Shown here: positions 48,503-60,250 of the stretch, piece after piece
How positions within the stretch are numbered: position 1 is the first letter of the stretch
Layout: each line of letters begins with the position of its first letter
DNA from: Dermacentor variabilis
Taxonomy: Eukaryota > Arthropoda > Arachnida > Ixodida > Ixodidae
Length of the DNA: 64,000 nt
Reading direction: 5' to 3'
Assembly (NCBI RefSeq): GCF_050947875.1
Contig: NC_134569.1
Location: 37,680,277 to 37,744,276 of the forward strand
Notes under the pieces: generated by a model
Told to the model about the DNA's origin: nothing
The model's database searches: none
Seen by the model: only the letters and a program-made list of their open reading frames with translations
Program-made: the position numbers and the translations under genes

Positions 48503-48529
48503 GGGGGTCGGGGGGGGTGGGGCAGGGGG
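48503..48529 (+). other. G-quadruplex-type G-run cluster
   Basis: Four G runs of 5, 8, 4 and 5 bases separated by 1-2 bases on the + strand, inside the Gly/Tyr gene intron about 320 bp downstream of its first exon (the G-rich strand is the non-transcribed template side). Confidence 0.7.
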
Positions 48530-48847
48530 ACACATTAGTTTCTCGTTGTGTTAAACAGCAGTGCCTCCTTTACTGGCCGTGAAGAATGCGGATGTCAGTA
48601 CGAGGAGCCACTCTTTTGGGACGGGAAACGCTCAGTGGTCGATATAGCCAAATAAGACATTAATTAACAGCGCTTGAAGACCTTCTTTTCCGCGACGCTC
48701 CCCAGCGCCAGAGTTGAACACGTTACGTTGCGAGTCCTCCTCCAGTTCGGTGTTCGCCTCCCTCGTGCACTGGCATAACAGAGCGCATACATAATGACAT
48801 ACTTCAAGGGTACGCACGCGTTGGCGCAAAGGGGAATGCGTGCATAC

Positions 48848-48884
48848 CTACGAGGGCCGCGCAAGTCAGCAGCGGTGCTCTCAT
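48848..48884 (-). CDS. Secreted Gly/Tyr-rich protein, exon 1 (start, signal peptide)
   Basis: ATG at 48884-48882 followed by RAPLLTCAALV and a GTATGC donor in phase 1. Joined to the exon at 43049 it makes MRAPLLTCAALVACCCWLAGA, a textbook signal peptide with a likely cut before QDD. The phase match and the sudden completion of a hydrophobic core are the evidence for joining across 5.8 kb. The main exon on its own has no ATG in frame near its start. The total is then 2286 nt, 761 codons plus stop. Upstream sequence has no clear TATA box. Confidence 0.72.
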
Positions 48885-49780
48885 GGTCGTCCTTCCTTGG
48901 TGAGTGTGTGTCCCTGGCGGTGTCCGCGAGCCCACTGTCGGTGGCGGGTCACCGTGGCGCGTAGCGGCAGTTACGGCTCGGCTATCGGTGAGCGCGGTTC
49001 GCGGCTCGCTTTCGCAGTGTTTGCCCCTCGCTCGAGCCGATTCACCTGGCCGCTGGGTACACAGGACCTCGTTGGAAACGTGCACGCGCCTACGACGTTT
49101 CTCTGCCGTTGCCTGCATTTAATCCCCCATTTCTTTCCTATTTATTTTTTTCTTCTCATTATTATTTGTCCATCCGGACCGTGCGCAGCGGTGTGGCGCA
49201 GCGCCATCGGCTCTGTGCACACAGTACGGACTGATGCTGTCGCCTCCCTGTACACTCGTGACGCGAACGCTGACGCCCGCCGCCAGCATAGCACAGAGTC
49301 GCGTGCCCTAATTTCACGTTCCACTTGATGCGACCAGGGAAGCACACTGACGGAGTACTGCACCATCATCCGATAGTCGTCCCGAACACAATAAAGCCCA
49401 CTACAGAACGAAGGCGCCTAAATTCCATAGAGAAGGGGGAAAAATAATCTCCCCGTATGGCCCATTCCAGAGATCCCCGAATATTGACGTAATGCAACAA
49501 CGACACACGCTCCATCTGTTTCTTTCCCCAAATGACCCGTTTCTCTACCTTGCTACACCTCTGCTAATAACATTGGAACCCTGAAACAAAGGTCAATAAG
49601 GATGTTTCTCTCTCTCTTTTAGCGCAAACCGCTAGTTATCCGTTCTACGCATCACACATCCTGCCTATAACATGAAACCTAAAGTATGCACAAATCCACT
49701 GCCTATAACCACTGCGCGCGTTATGGGCAGCTGTAAGACGCGTGGAATGCAGCTCTTTGAATGTACTTGTGTTTAAAACA

Positions 49781-49880
<100 letters not shown>

Positions 49881-50539
49881 TACTAGTACAGTACTACATT
49901 CGAGGTTGTTGGCTCGGTTATTAGATATTCGAGAAAAGCAGCCTTTCAACGCCTGTTTCAAGTTAGCAGCCTATGTATACGCTCGTTAAACATCTTGAAG
50001 GGGCAGCGTAAGACGACGAAGACAAAGGCAGGAAACACAGGACAGTGCTGAACTCACAGCTAACTTCATTAGAAGGCATATACACAAACTTATGTACTAC
50101 AACCAAGCTACGACAAGCTTCAAGATGTTCAACCAGTACCAACTCGCCCAAATGTCGATTCTTCTACAGTATGCGCTCGTTAATTGATAAGAGTTGATGT
50201 GTATACTAACTGCTTATTGCGCCCTCGTGGCCAACTTGGGCATACCGGTGAGCTTTAGCTGCACGCTTAGCCTAACACAGATAAACCGGCAAGGCCAGCA
50301 TACTTTCCCTCTCCAGCGGTCGGAAATTCTGAACTTTGCTTAATTACGTTCACTCTGCATAGTTGCAACCAGTGTATGCTTGCAATGAACTCAGACAAAT
50401 ATAATTATTCTTTCATTAGCTCAATGCCATATTCACTGGTTCCATTTAATCCAATGCTAGGTCGCGTAATTTCATCGCGTGCTAAGTCTTTTTGTTTCGT
50501 CTTGTTTTCTGCAAATGGGCTCGGATACAGACAGACAGA

Positions 50540-50690
50540 CAGACAGACAGACAAAGAACGAGGGGCATCGCCAGAGCATGTGTGCGAGATTGCTAACAGC
50601 CCCACAGTCGGGGCAAGTAGAGCTAAAAGCCTCTGGAGTGATCGTGCGGAAAAGGGCCAGGTTTGGATAACACCTATAGTCTGAAGCATG
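50540..50690 (-). mobile_element. LINE C-terminal fragment (zinc-knuckle-like end)
   Basis: Minus strand reads CPDCGAVSNLAHMLWRCPS, the C-x2-C-x(n)-H-x(n)-C end of the reverse-transcriptase ORF of I/R1-type LINEs, bounded by a short GACA repeat. Only this small piece remains. Confidence 0.6.
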
Positions 50691-50999
50691 CGTAAAGTGG
50701 ACGCCAGAGGTCTAGCCAGTTTGCTGTGAGGAGGAGGATAAGTCCTCCTACCCAGGTGATAGTGCGTAGTAATTTCGCTGAAAGTAGTGAGAGTGTCCTG
50801 AAACTCGAGGACCCCGGAGTCTGAGCTCGATCCTGCTCCCGCGCGGTGGGTACAGATACAGGGTTGGTCGAATAGCGGAATTTTCTAATTGAATTGAATA
50901 CGGATATTCTAGAAAACTGATAACAGAATATTTTGTCGAATATCTCATACTTTTTTTTTCATTTCTAATGTAAATAATATATTATGTTTGGGCGGAGGC

Positions 51000-51250
51000 C
51001 ATGTGAAAAAAAATGCCTATATACATTGGCATACAGTATACATGTTCACAATTTGACATACGGACTATTTTGGAGCTTGTAAATGATTAACAACTGCTTT
51101 GTCAGGGGCACCATGGCAATGCCACTGGTAATACAATAAGAGAAGAGAATTTTACCAGATGCACGTACGGGAGTATGTTGATAAGTATTGAGCCTTACCC
51201 AGAAAAACGTGAGTTAGGTAGCGATGAATTGCCAGATATATTGGCAAATT
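51000..51250. repeat. Second copy of the 2085-2200 repeat
   Basis: GGGGCACCATGGCAATG and a following ACCAGATGCACGTACGGGAG correspond to GGGGCACCATGGCAATG and ACCAAATGCACGCACAGCAG near 2120-2180. Same orientation, clearly diverged; likely the same DNA-transposon family. Confidence 0.5.
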
Positions 51251-51512
51251 TATCTACATCCAATGGTGCGAAAGTCAACTACCCGCGTTTTCAGCTTATT
51301 TTTCCTTTTGGAGTCCAAAGCGAGCTTCTCAACACCTCCTGAAAAGCTCAGTGTGAGAGAGCACATAGGACCATAACCAAATACCTGTTTTCCCAAGGCG
51401 CCGGTTCGAAGCCGATCTATGATGAAATGCCCCTAGATTTGGATGACAGTGACCTTTCATATGCTATCGTTAATGCTTTGGTTTCGCAAATATTAAAACT
51501 GTCCATTTCGGT

Positions 51513-51925
51513 TTGACAGTGAGAAGCCCAGTGGAAGGCCTGCCTTTGGTGCCTGCAAATTTGAAAGGCATCCTTGATGTGATCATGAAGGACCGCCGAA
51601 TATCAGCTAGAAGAATTCCTACATCTCTGAGAATATCACGTGAGAGAGTTGGTGCCATAACCCACGACGACTTGGAAATGAGCAAAGTGTGTACCAAAAC
51701 TTGTGACCGCTGAACAGAATATTTCGCAGAAACAGAGCGGAAACGCGTGGAGACATCGGTGGCGGTTTTGAAAAAAAAAAGATCCTGTTGCATCACGTCT
51801 GCAGATAAATACAGCGCGAATCCCCGAGGTGAAATAATGGCAAAAGTGACCTCCTTAGGCTTTTAGGCGATGCCCCATCAACGCTATTCGCCCGACCTTG
51901 CCCTTTCTGATTAATTTATACTCCA
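51513..51925 (+). pseudogene. Mariner transposase remnant
   Basis: Frame at 51513-51713 reads the second helix-turn-helix of a mariner transposase (VIMKDRRISARRIPTSLRIS, then HDDLEMSKV). After broken sequence, YSPDLALS near 51885-51910 matches the conserved YSPDLAP block before the last catalytic aspartate. The central DDE part is deleted or unreadable. Inactive. Confidence 0.72.
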
Positions 51926-51939
51926 GTGTAAAAAAAGTA

Positions 51940-52340
51940 CACCTAGCGGGAGAACTATTTGACAGTGTCTTGGAGTCAACCAACGCTGCAAATAGTGGTT
52001 GCACCAGCAGACAGTGGTGGTGGTGGTAACAACTTTGTTAACAATCCGGCAAATTCGTGGCCTGGGCCTAGGCCGCCCCCGAGGAGGTCCGGAGATCCTG
52101 TCTCCTCGCCGCCTCACGGGCTTGCTGGATGGCCCATAGTTGATTTTCGAGGTTTGAGCTGCGCAACGCGGCCGTCCATCGCGCCGCAGCTTCATCTGGG
52201 GAAACTGCATTTTCTTCGCATATAACGTCACATTCCCAGAGAATGTGTCTAAGAGTTGAAGATGTTTATTTTCGGGGTCTTAGGAAGCTGCAGGACAGAT
52301 GTCGCAAGTGCACTTACTTCCTGGCGTAAGGCTCGAGCAA
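51940..52340 (-). mobile_element. LINE C-terminal fragment with 3' tail
   Basis: Minus strand in shifting frames gives a CDIC motif, a degenerate HxLW-x-C region and then ENQLWAIQQAREAARRQDL, the ORF end of a related tick LINE, followed by a GGT-rich stretch (52014-52027 on +). Frameshifted and inactive. Confidence 0.55.
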
Positions 52341-52557
52341 TACAGATCATCGACCCCTCGTACATTGCTGTGCTCGCTGAAAAAGAGATGTGTAATGCTA
52401 CAAAAAATGCACATTGTTTTAAACGGATGCGAACACTGTGAGACTGGCCATATAATAAATCCGAACAATTTCCTATGTAGGCTGCCCAAAAGTGAGCTAT
52501 TCTTATTGAATTAAAGAAAATTTTGCAGCAGAAGCCCTCTGCATTGTGGGTTATATA

Positions 52558-52912
52558 CCAGGTGTCCCAGTTAACTTGGACCAAGATTAAAAAAAAGAAA
52601 GCAAGAGCTCTAGAGTAATCGTACTGACTGCATAGTAGCCGTAGTAGCGTGTACTTAAAGCCACTATTTTTTTTTCATCACGAAGTATTATATAACTGCT
52701 TCTAATTAGTGAACTTTTTAATTATTGCTTGAATCGCAAAAATCTAAATTACAAAGTTGTAGGGCACCTTAAATAACCTCCAAATCAAGCATTTGTTTCG
52801 TGCTCAGCTTTGCCTCGTTGGCTTTTCCGAGAAAAAAAATCACGCGATATAAACATCCGAAATAGATACGCACTCGCGCACCGCTACTCAAACGCTCCTA
52901 AGCGAATAGCCA
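52558..52912 (+). repeat. Left terminal inverted repeat of the transposon
   Basis: About 355 bp, matching the reverse complement of 55005-55358 along its whole length with scattered substitutions and small indels. Confidence 0.8.
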
Positions 52913-53084
52913 CGGATACACGACTTTACTAGCGGCTGCAGCTCGATACAGGGCTTCACGCTATGTGATGGTTGCAGCATCATGAAAACACGCCGCTGAC
53001 GCATTGATAAGCGTAGCGGAACCGTAGGCGGGGAGGGAGCATTTCAAAGCCAGGAAACCGTGACGGCGCGCTTCTTGTTCTGTA

Positions 53085-53326
53085 ATTAATTTTTAATATT
53101 TGGGGTTTTACGTGCCAAAACCACTTTCTGATTATGAGGCACGCCGTAGTGGAGGACTCCGGAAATTTTGACCACCTGGGGTTCTTTAACGTGCACCTAA
53201 ATCTAAGCACACGGGTGTTTTCGCATTTCGCCCCCATCGAAATGCGGCCGCCGTGGCCGGGATTCGATCCCGCGACCTCGTGCTCAGCAGCCCAACACCA
53301 TAGCCACTGAGCAACCACGGCGGGTG
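53085..53326 (-). mobile_element. Ruka-type SINE nested in a DNA transposon
   Basis: Almost consensus minus-strand copy. A 12-bp duplication TCTTGTTCTGTA flanks it at 53073-53084 and 53327-53338. It lies inside the long-TIR transposon 52558-55358, between the left TIR and the transposase. Confidence 0.95.
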
Positions 53327-53544
53327 TCTTGTTCTGTAGATAGGCGCGCCCGAAACGTATGTTCATTTCGTTCCATTTAGCAATAGAAACAAACCTTGCG
53401 CAGGCTATGTAACGCGTTTTGGCGGATCTGTACGGCCAGAATATGCTGCTGTCAATTACGTAAATAATTTTTGTTGCTTGATGTGCTGATGCATAGATAA
53501 TTACTAAAGATCTCAATGGCACCACGCATGTGACCTGCTCTTCA

Positions 53545-54258
53545 AAAAGGCAGTAATGTCCCTTCACGAATGACCAGAAGGCTAAAATGATCCTGGCTCT
53601 GGGCGACAAGAGGAAGGCAGCCAAGCGCGGATGTGGCATTGTGGAGGACAGCCTAGTCCATCAACAATACTTAGCACGTATGAAGTCCCTTGCGAGACGG
53701 GTAGCTTCACAAGAAGGCGACGCAGAACTGTGACGGTAGTTCAAGAAGCGGAAACGGATGTTTGGCATCCTTTGCTGCGAACCCTCACGTGCGCGACGCC
53801 AGTGCGGAGGCCGGAACCTCAAGGTCATCAGTGTGGATAATTTTAAGAAACGGTCATATGCACCCGTACCATGTACATCTTCAAGAAAGACCAAGATTTT
53901 GAAAACAGACTTGACTTTGCCAATTGTATTTTCACGAAATGTAAAGAAGAACCGGACTATCTCACTCGCGTGCTTTGGACGGATGAGGCTAATTACTCCA
54001 GAAACTCACAAGTTAATCTTCACAACGCGAACTAATGGAATGAAAGGAATCCCCACTGGCTGGCACAAACACGACACCAATACCAGTGGTTCTTTAATGC
54101 GTGGTACACTATTTTTGATGGCAACATCACCGGACCCATCTTTTTTGACAACACACTATAACGACGCTACGTCAACGACATCCTCGAGGGCCCCGCGAAC
54201 GTCGTCTGTTGCAACGTCCCACTTGCGCACCTTCGGAACATATGGTTTCAACACACCG
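53545..54258 (+). pseudogene. DDE transposase of the long-TIR element, broken
   Basis: In changing plus-strand frames: an N-terminal segment FTNDQKAKMILALGDKRKAA, a helix-turn-helix with NPHVRDASAEAGTSRSSVW, HPYHVHLQ, then the catalytic-core entry LTRVLWTDEANYSR, NPHWLAQ and DGNITGPIFFDN. This order fits an IS630/Tc1/mariner DDE transposase. Several frameshifts and stops, and the SINE at 54259 cuts it before the last catalytic residue. Confidence 0.75.
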
Positions 54259-54470
54259 GCCGGGGTGGCTCTTTGGTTATGGTGTTCGGCTGCTGAGTAC
54301 GAGGTCGCGGCATCGAATCCTGGTCACGACGGCCGCATTTCGATGGGAGCGAAAACATCCTGCACGTTAAAGAACCCCAGCTGGTTGAAATTTCCTGAGT
54401 CCTCCACTACAGCGTGCCTTATAATCAGACAGTTGTTTTGGCACGTAAAACCACATAATTTTTTTTAATA
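54259..54470 (+). mobile_element. Ruka-type SINE interrupting the transposase
   Basis: Plus-strand copy with a short internal deletion, starting CCGGCCGGGGTGGCT and ending GGCACGTAAAACCACATAAT. It sits directly after transposase codons for RNIWFQ, so it breaks the DDE region of the surrounding element. No clear duplication; adjacent sequence seems lost. Confidence 0.88.
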
Positions 54471-55004
54471 AGTGGTGAAAACGTGACTGTTTAACGCACC
54501 TTCACCCTATCCTTACATAAAACAAGCTTGCGACAAATATAGAAATAGGTAAAAAATTGATTTGTTTTGCCTCTTTTCCGGAGTTCCAGAGACAGAAAGC
54601 GTAAACGGGTAAAGCAGTTGCACCTTTGGATGTTTCTTCGTGTGCGGCTGAGACATCTTACGTGATTTCGGTTTATTTTTCACTGAAATAAACTCCTGAG
54701 TGACTTTTCTGTTCTTCCGAGAGCTACTTTTTTTGTCTTTTTTCGTGCTCTTTTGCGCACTGTTTTTTTTTAAACATTGGTTCAACTCTTTTTGTAGATT
54801 TGCTTCATGATACGCGAATGTTATACCGAGTGCCGATATACCGAGATATACCGAGTGCCTCGTGATCAAGCACCACATGCTTGCGTGCGCAGATGCTGAC
54901 GTTTATCGCAATATGCTAGTTAGGTCACAAAACTTTTCGAGCCATCCTACATGACGAAGCCTTATGCGATGTCACGATAAACGAACGCAACCGTATATCT
55001 TTCT

Positions 55005-55358
55005 AAGGTTGCTTGAAGGCGCTTGAGTAGCGGCGCGCGAGCGTGCATAAGTCTGATATTTCGCGTATTTTGCGAGCTTTTGTTTTTTATTGGAAAAAGC
55101 AACCAGGCACACATCAGCACGAAATAAATGCTTGATTCGGAGGTTACTTAAGGTGCCTTACAACATTGTAATTGATATGCTTGCGATTCAAGCAATAATT
55201 AAAAAGTTAAAAGCAATTAATTACTTAATACTTCGTGGTGAAATGCTGGCTGTAAGTACTCACGACTGCCGCTACTATGCAGTCGGTACAATTTCTCTAG
55301 AGCTCTTGCGCTTCTTTTTTAAAATCTTGGTCGAGGTAGTTGACTGGGACACCCGGCA
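55005..55358 (-). repeat. Right terminal inverted repeat of the transposon
   Basis: Partner of the left repeat. Outermost bases CCGGGTGTCCCAG differ from the left by one base (CCAGGTGTCCCAG). A target duplication could not be assigned with confidence. Confidence 0.8.
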
Positions 55359-55556
55359 TGCATAGCTCAGAAACAGGTGCCCTTGCGCCACAGAATCATT
55401 CGGAACAGTCCTCACATCCGTCGTGTTATTTCTTCTTCTTTACTCTAATAAGTGTTTTATCGCTTACAGATTCAGCAGAAGCGAATCCCCGATAACCCTG
55501 AAAAGGTAATTCTCGAATCGAATATGATCCGAACAGCAGGAACTGTTCAACTGTAC

Positions 55557-55790
55557 CCGCCGTGGTTGCTCAGTGGCTATGGTGTTGGGCTGCTGAGCAC
55601 GAGGTCGCGGAATCGAATCCCGGTCACGGCGGCCGCATTTCGATGGGGGCGAAATGCGAAAACATCCGTGTGCTTAGATTTAGGTGCCCGTTAAAGAATC
55701 CCAGGTGGTCAAAATTTCCGGAGTCCTCCACTACGGCGTGCCTCATAATCAGAAAGTGGTTTTGGCACGTAAAACCCCAAATATTAATTG
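55557..55790 (+). mobile_element. Ruka-type SINE
   Basis: Nearly intact plus-strand copy. The flanks ACTGTTCAACTG and AATTGTTCAATT suggest a mutated duplication around TGTTCAA. It is inserted in an AT-rich GAATAG-type repeat. Confidence 0.92.
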
Positions 55791-57153
55791 TTCAATTCGC
55801 ATTCGAAATTTCGTATATCCGAATATTCGTATACCCCTGCTCGGAATAGTCACGAAGTGTGCGAATTTTCTAGGCTTTGAGTGTGAATGTAATGGTTTTT
55901 TGCTGTACCCCGGTGACAGCCTAGGAATTCAGTGGAGAACGCACCGCTGTCCAAATGAAAGAAAATTTGTACAGATGCGCCAGCCAGTTAGTTATACGTT
56001 CGCAAATTTCCGTGACGTTACAGCGGCGGCCAATTTCTTTCAGTGTTCGCCTCCCTTGGCGAATATGTCTTTAAGAACGGAAGCACAGAGGGAACGTAGA
56101 GTTCAATTTTGTAGATGAAACGTCGGCTGAAATCTTATAGTTTCTCATACTATACACTGTAGGAGTGTATTGTATAATATATCTTGCTCTATTTACGGAA
56201 TATGACATTGTAGAATTTTCTACTGGTCCAAATATTGGTCGACAGGTAGAAAGTAAATGCAGTGCAAACTGCGGTAATTACGTTTCACTTGACGTTCATT
56301 CGCTCCGATCTGGATAGGAGATTTTTCGCTTACAGACCCCCTTGTAGTGATGGCCTGTTTCGATTAAAATCGAATGCCCGATGCTGAACTCTGTATCTAG
56401 TGAAACTGTCGTCCTCGCTTTCGATGGACTCTGGGCACCTACATATTACTTCAACATTACACCAAATCGTGTCGCGTTTTTTTTTCTTTTTTTTTCTGCC
56501 AGAATCCCGGTATATGTCTCGACTTTATTTGGAGTACTCGCACGCTTACGGTGTCTTCGACTGGTCGCCTCTATCCCCTGTAGAAGAGTCGGGCAGATCC
56601 GGCGTTCCCCAAACTCGGAGGTAGAGGACAAGCGCGCGCGCAAGTCGAACGTGTGACTCGCTCTCGGATGAGGAAATGGCAGACACGAAACCACGTGACT
56701 ATTGCCAACATCCGATGTTTTGCCTATCCAAAGCCCATAAAGCAGCTCCCGGCGCTGCCGCGAAAACGGGCGAACGCGCCGGTGGGACGAGCGTTCGTCG
56801 AGACGCCAGCATGCAGTGGCCTATATGTCGCCTAGGTTACGGGAGACCGTCGCCAACAGCAGCGACGCTGTGCTGTGATGACGTTGCGGGAAACGCTTCA
56901 GTCCATTGAGTTTCCTACAAAAAATTTTGTAGGAAACTTTATGCTTCAGTCTCGATGACTGCTCCGGCGACAGGGATGGACGGATGGATGGATAAAACTT
57001 TATTGGATTTATTTAAATATGGTTGGGCAGGGCTCGGAGCGCCTCAGAGCACTCGAAGCCGGAGGAGAGCGATCGAGAAGAACGAGCCGAACGCAGGGCA
57101 CCCACCCTTTTTCAACCAGCAAAAGACAACGCCGCTCGCGAGAGCGCTCTGTA

Positions 57154-57393
57154 ACCCGCCGTGGTTGCTCAGTGGCTATGGTGTTGGGCTGCTGAGCACG
57201 AGGTCGCGGGATCGAATCCCGGCCACGGCGGCCGCATTTCGATGGGGGCGAAATGCGAAAACACCCGTGTGCTTAGATTTAGGTGCACGTTAAAGAACCC
57301 CAGGTGGTCAAAATTTCCGGAGTCCTCCACTACGGCGTGCCTCATAATCAGAAAGTGGTTTTGGCACGTAAAACCCCAAATATTATTATTATT
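57154..57393 (+). mobile_element. Ruka-type SINE, full length with TSD
   Basis: Near-consensus plus-strand copy ending in (ATT)n, with a perfect 13-bp duplication AGAGCGCTCTGTA at 57141-57153 and 57394-57406. One of the youngest-looking copies in the window. Confidence 0.95.
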
Positions 57394-57795
57394 AGAGCGC
57401 TCTGTAGAGCGCTCAGAAACGACCAGCCGGAAATGCCATCAGTGATATACATACGGTAACAAGTAATTAGTAAGTATGTAACCGTACTATATTGATGTAA
57501 ATAAAATTTGATTCGGTTCGAGTCACGTTTCCAACGAAGTACCATGGCCTCGCTGGTCCATCTCGATGGGCAGTCACCGCGAGCCAGCCGTGTGCGCAGT
57601 TTATCACCATCCGTCAATTGCGACGGGGAACTGTGTGCTCAGCGGGAAGATGCAGATCTCTGTAGGGATATGGCGGAGATATCGCTGTCGGCTTCATTTT
57701 TCATTCGCATGTGGAAAATGGAGTACAGCATCGAACAGAATGGAAATAACGGATAATCGCATGACTTGGCGACTCACTTCAATAAAAGTGACAGT

Positions 57796-57798
<3 letters not shown>

Positions 57799-57871
<73 letters not shown>
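57799..57871. repeat. (TA)n microsatellite
   Basis: About 36 uninterrupted TA units, followed by a short inverted pair CCATTGGCACGATGTGCCAGTGG. Confidence 0.97.
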
Positions 57872-57876
<5 letters not shown>

Positions 57877-58139
57877 ACCATTGGCACGATGTGCCAGTGG
57901 TATTTTCTACTCCAAGCAAGCTCTGTAGGCTATGTGCCCGTGTTTCTTCCCGAAGTGTGAAGCCTGTTTGCGAAAAGAAGCACGCCAGGCATTGTCTGCG
58001 TTGAGCTGTGGGCACAATCAATGAGATACCTTTGAGCTGCGGCAGAGTGTGTGTTGCCCAAACAGGACGTTGCACCAGTGGCGTACCAACTATGTTTCCG
58101 TGAGAGGGGGGAGGCTAGCCTCTCCCACCCCCCTCTTTA

Positions 58140-58304
<165 letters not shown>

Positions 58305-58878
58305 AAGACTGCGGCCTGGACGTTGGGAAAAAGCTTCGCGCATTCGTCCGCCCTCTTTGCATGTATTTAAAACCCCTCGATCATCCAGAGAAGCATTCAT
58401 AGATTGTATATAAATACTATATAGTTCAAAAATAAGAGTTCTTGGCAACTACAGAGTTAATTGAGGAAATTCACGTTGAAAAACAAGTTTGTATTCGATG
58501 TTGTGGCCGGGTAACAAGACAAAACGTCGAAAATAAATTTGTTTTTCAACATCGACTGCTTCAAAAAATATATAGGAGATTTGAAGATTATCATTGCGTT
58601 GAAAGAAGCTAAAGAAAATGTATCAGCGAGATTTGTCTTTGTCATTCACAGACCTGATAATCAATCACACAGAAAGATCCAATTTTTTTCGAAGCATTTC
58701 GTAAGTGCGACAAAAAAAGTCATTAAATTTCCTAAAGCTTTCCGGTGAATGTGAAGTGACGTAGGCATATAAGCTAACGTGAAGTAAATCATTTGCGCAG
58801 ACGTTTCACGTTTGTCTGATGTCCGTGCAGGTGACTGATAAACAGTCAATTTACCTACAGGGTGTAGAAGTCATTCAT

Positions 58879-59075
<197 letters not shown>

Positions 59076-60018
59076 CTTTAGCATTTCATTTTGTATAAGA
59101 GATCAGAAAGAATTCTATATTGAATTCGCTTAGTGAAGGTCGTTCTTGCCAAATATTCGTGTTAGATTCGATTAGGAAATTTTGGTATTTTGTCACTCCT
59201 AACAAATAACTGCTGTAATGTTAGCGTGACAATGTTTGGAGAGGAAGCACTTGCGTAAGGGCGCTGTTTTATACGTAAGGGAAGGACCCTGGTAACGTTC
59301 TGCGCTTATGGAATTTATCTTAGTGGGGCGACGTCGTATAGGACGTTTTTTCTGAGTTTATTTTTCATGTAAGAATTGGGAATTCTATCGGAGCTTCCTT
59401 TTAGTGCAATGAAATTTACAGTTTCGCGACCATTAACAGCGATTTCCGCAGTTTAACTTCTCCAATGCATGCCTCAAAAACAACCTTGACAACAAAAATT
59501 AAAACATATGCAATGCACATAAGAAGGAATGTTTTTATTTGCAGTCAATATTTGCACACCCGGCACACGCGCACGCATAGCTGCGTTCAGATATATTGGC
59601 TTGTAAGTTGTCGTCGCCCACCCTTCCCTCCTGCTATCAAAAAACGAACATTCAGCAACTTCGAATTGTAAACTCTCAAATCGAATAGGAATCGAATAGC
59701 GAATACTATTCAATTTGTGTGCAAACACCCACATATTCGCACATCCTAAAAAGAGACGAGCGAAGAGAGGATGACAGGATGCCTTATTTGTAATACTTAT
59801 TTCGGTCGTCTTTCGTTTTTCTGCAAGAAGAATGTTTCTCCTGAATTAGAACCAACCAGCCTAGTTTGTCACTCTTACAACGCAGAAAACTCAGGGCATG
59901 CATTAAAATGAATTTCAAGCGTATAGGGCGCGGTGACGGGTAATAGTTCTTCACGAGAGGAAAACTACAAATTGTCCGAGATGACAGACAGTAAAATGAA
60001 TGAATGAATGAATCATTT

Positions 60019-60250
60019 CTGGGGTTTTACTTGCCAAAGCGACAATCTGATTACGATCGAGGCATGCTGTTGGGGGGCTCCGGATTATTTTTGACCACCT
60101 GCTGTTGTTAAACGTGCACTAAATACACACTATATAAATGGGTGTTTTTGCATTCGTCCTCATCGAACTGCGGCCACAGTGACCAGGATTTGACACCACG
60201 ATCTCGTGTTTAGCAGGGCAACGCCACAGCCGCCAAGCAACCACAGCAGA
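60019..60250 (-). mobile_element. Ruka-type SINE, diverged
   Basis: Old minus-strand copy; GGGGTTTTACTTGCCAAAGC and CCAAGCAACCACAGCAG mark its two ends. Confidence 0.82.

Larger units (their letters stand above)
43050..48847 (-). other. Intron 1 of the Gly/Tyr-rich gene
   Basis: 5.8-kb intron separating signal peptide from body. It contains a Penelope-end-like block (about 43190-43420), one copy of an inverted repeat family (43891-44262), a MITE-like element with a nested foldback (44650-45470), a minus-strand Ruka copy (46467-46694), AT-rich GAATAG-type repeat (about 47270-47860) and a G-run cluster (48503-48529). No further exon was seen. Confidence 0.6.
52558..55358 (+). mobile_element. 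Long-TIR Tc1/mariner-like DNA transposon
   Basis: 2.8-kb element with terminal inverted repeats of about 350 bp. The left end begins CCAGGTGTCCCAGTTAACTT (52558); the right end, read on the minus strand from 55358, begins CCGGGTGTCCCAGTCAACTA. The two arms stay alignable to about 52912 and 55005 (shared CAAGAGCTCTAGAG, ATTATTGCTTGAATCGCA, AATCAAGCATTT). A frameshifted transposase lies between, and two Ruka SINEs are nested inside. Confidence 0.82.
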
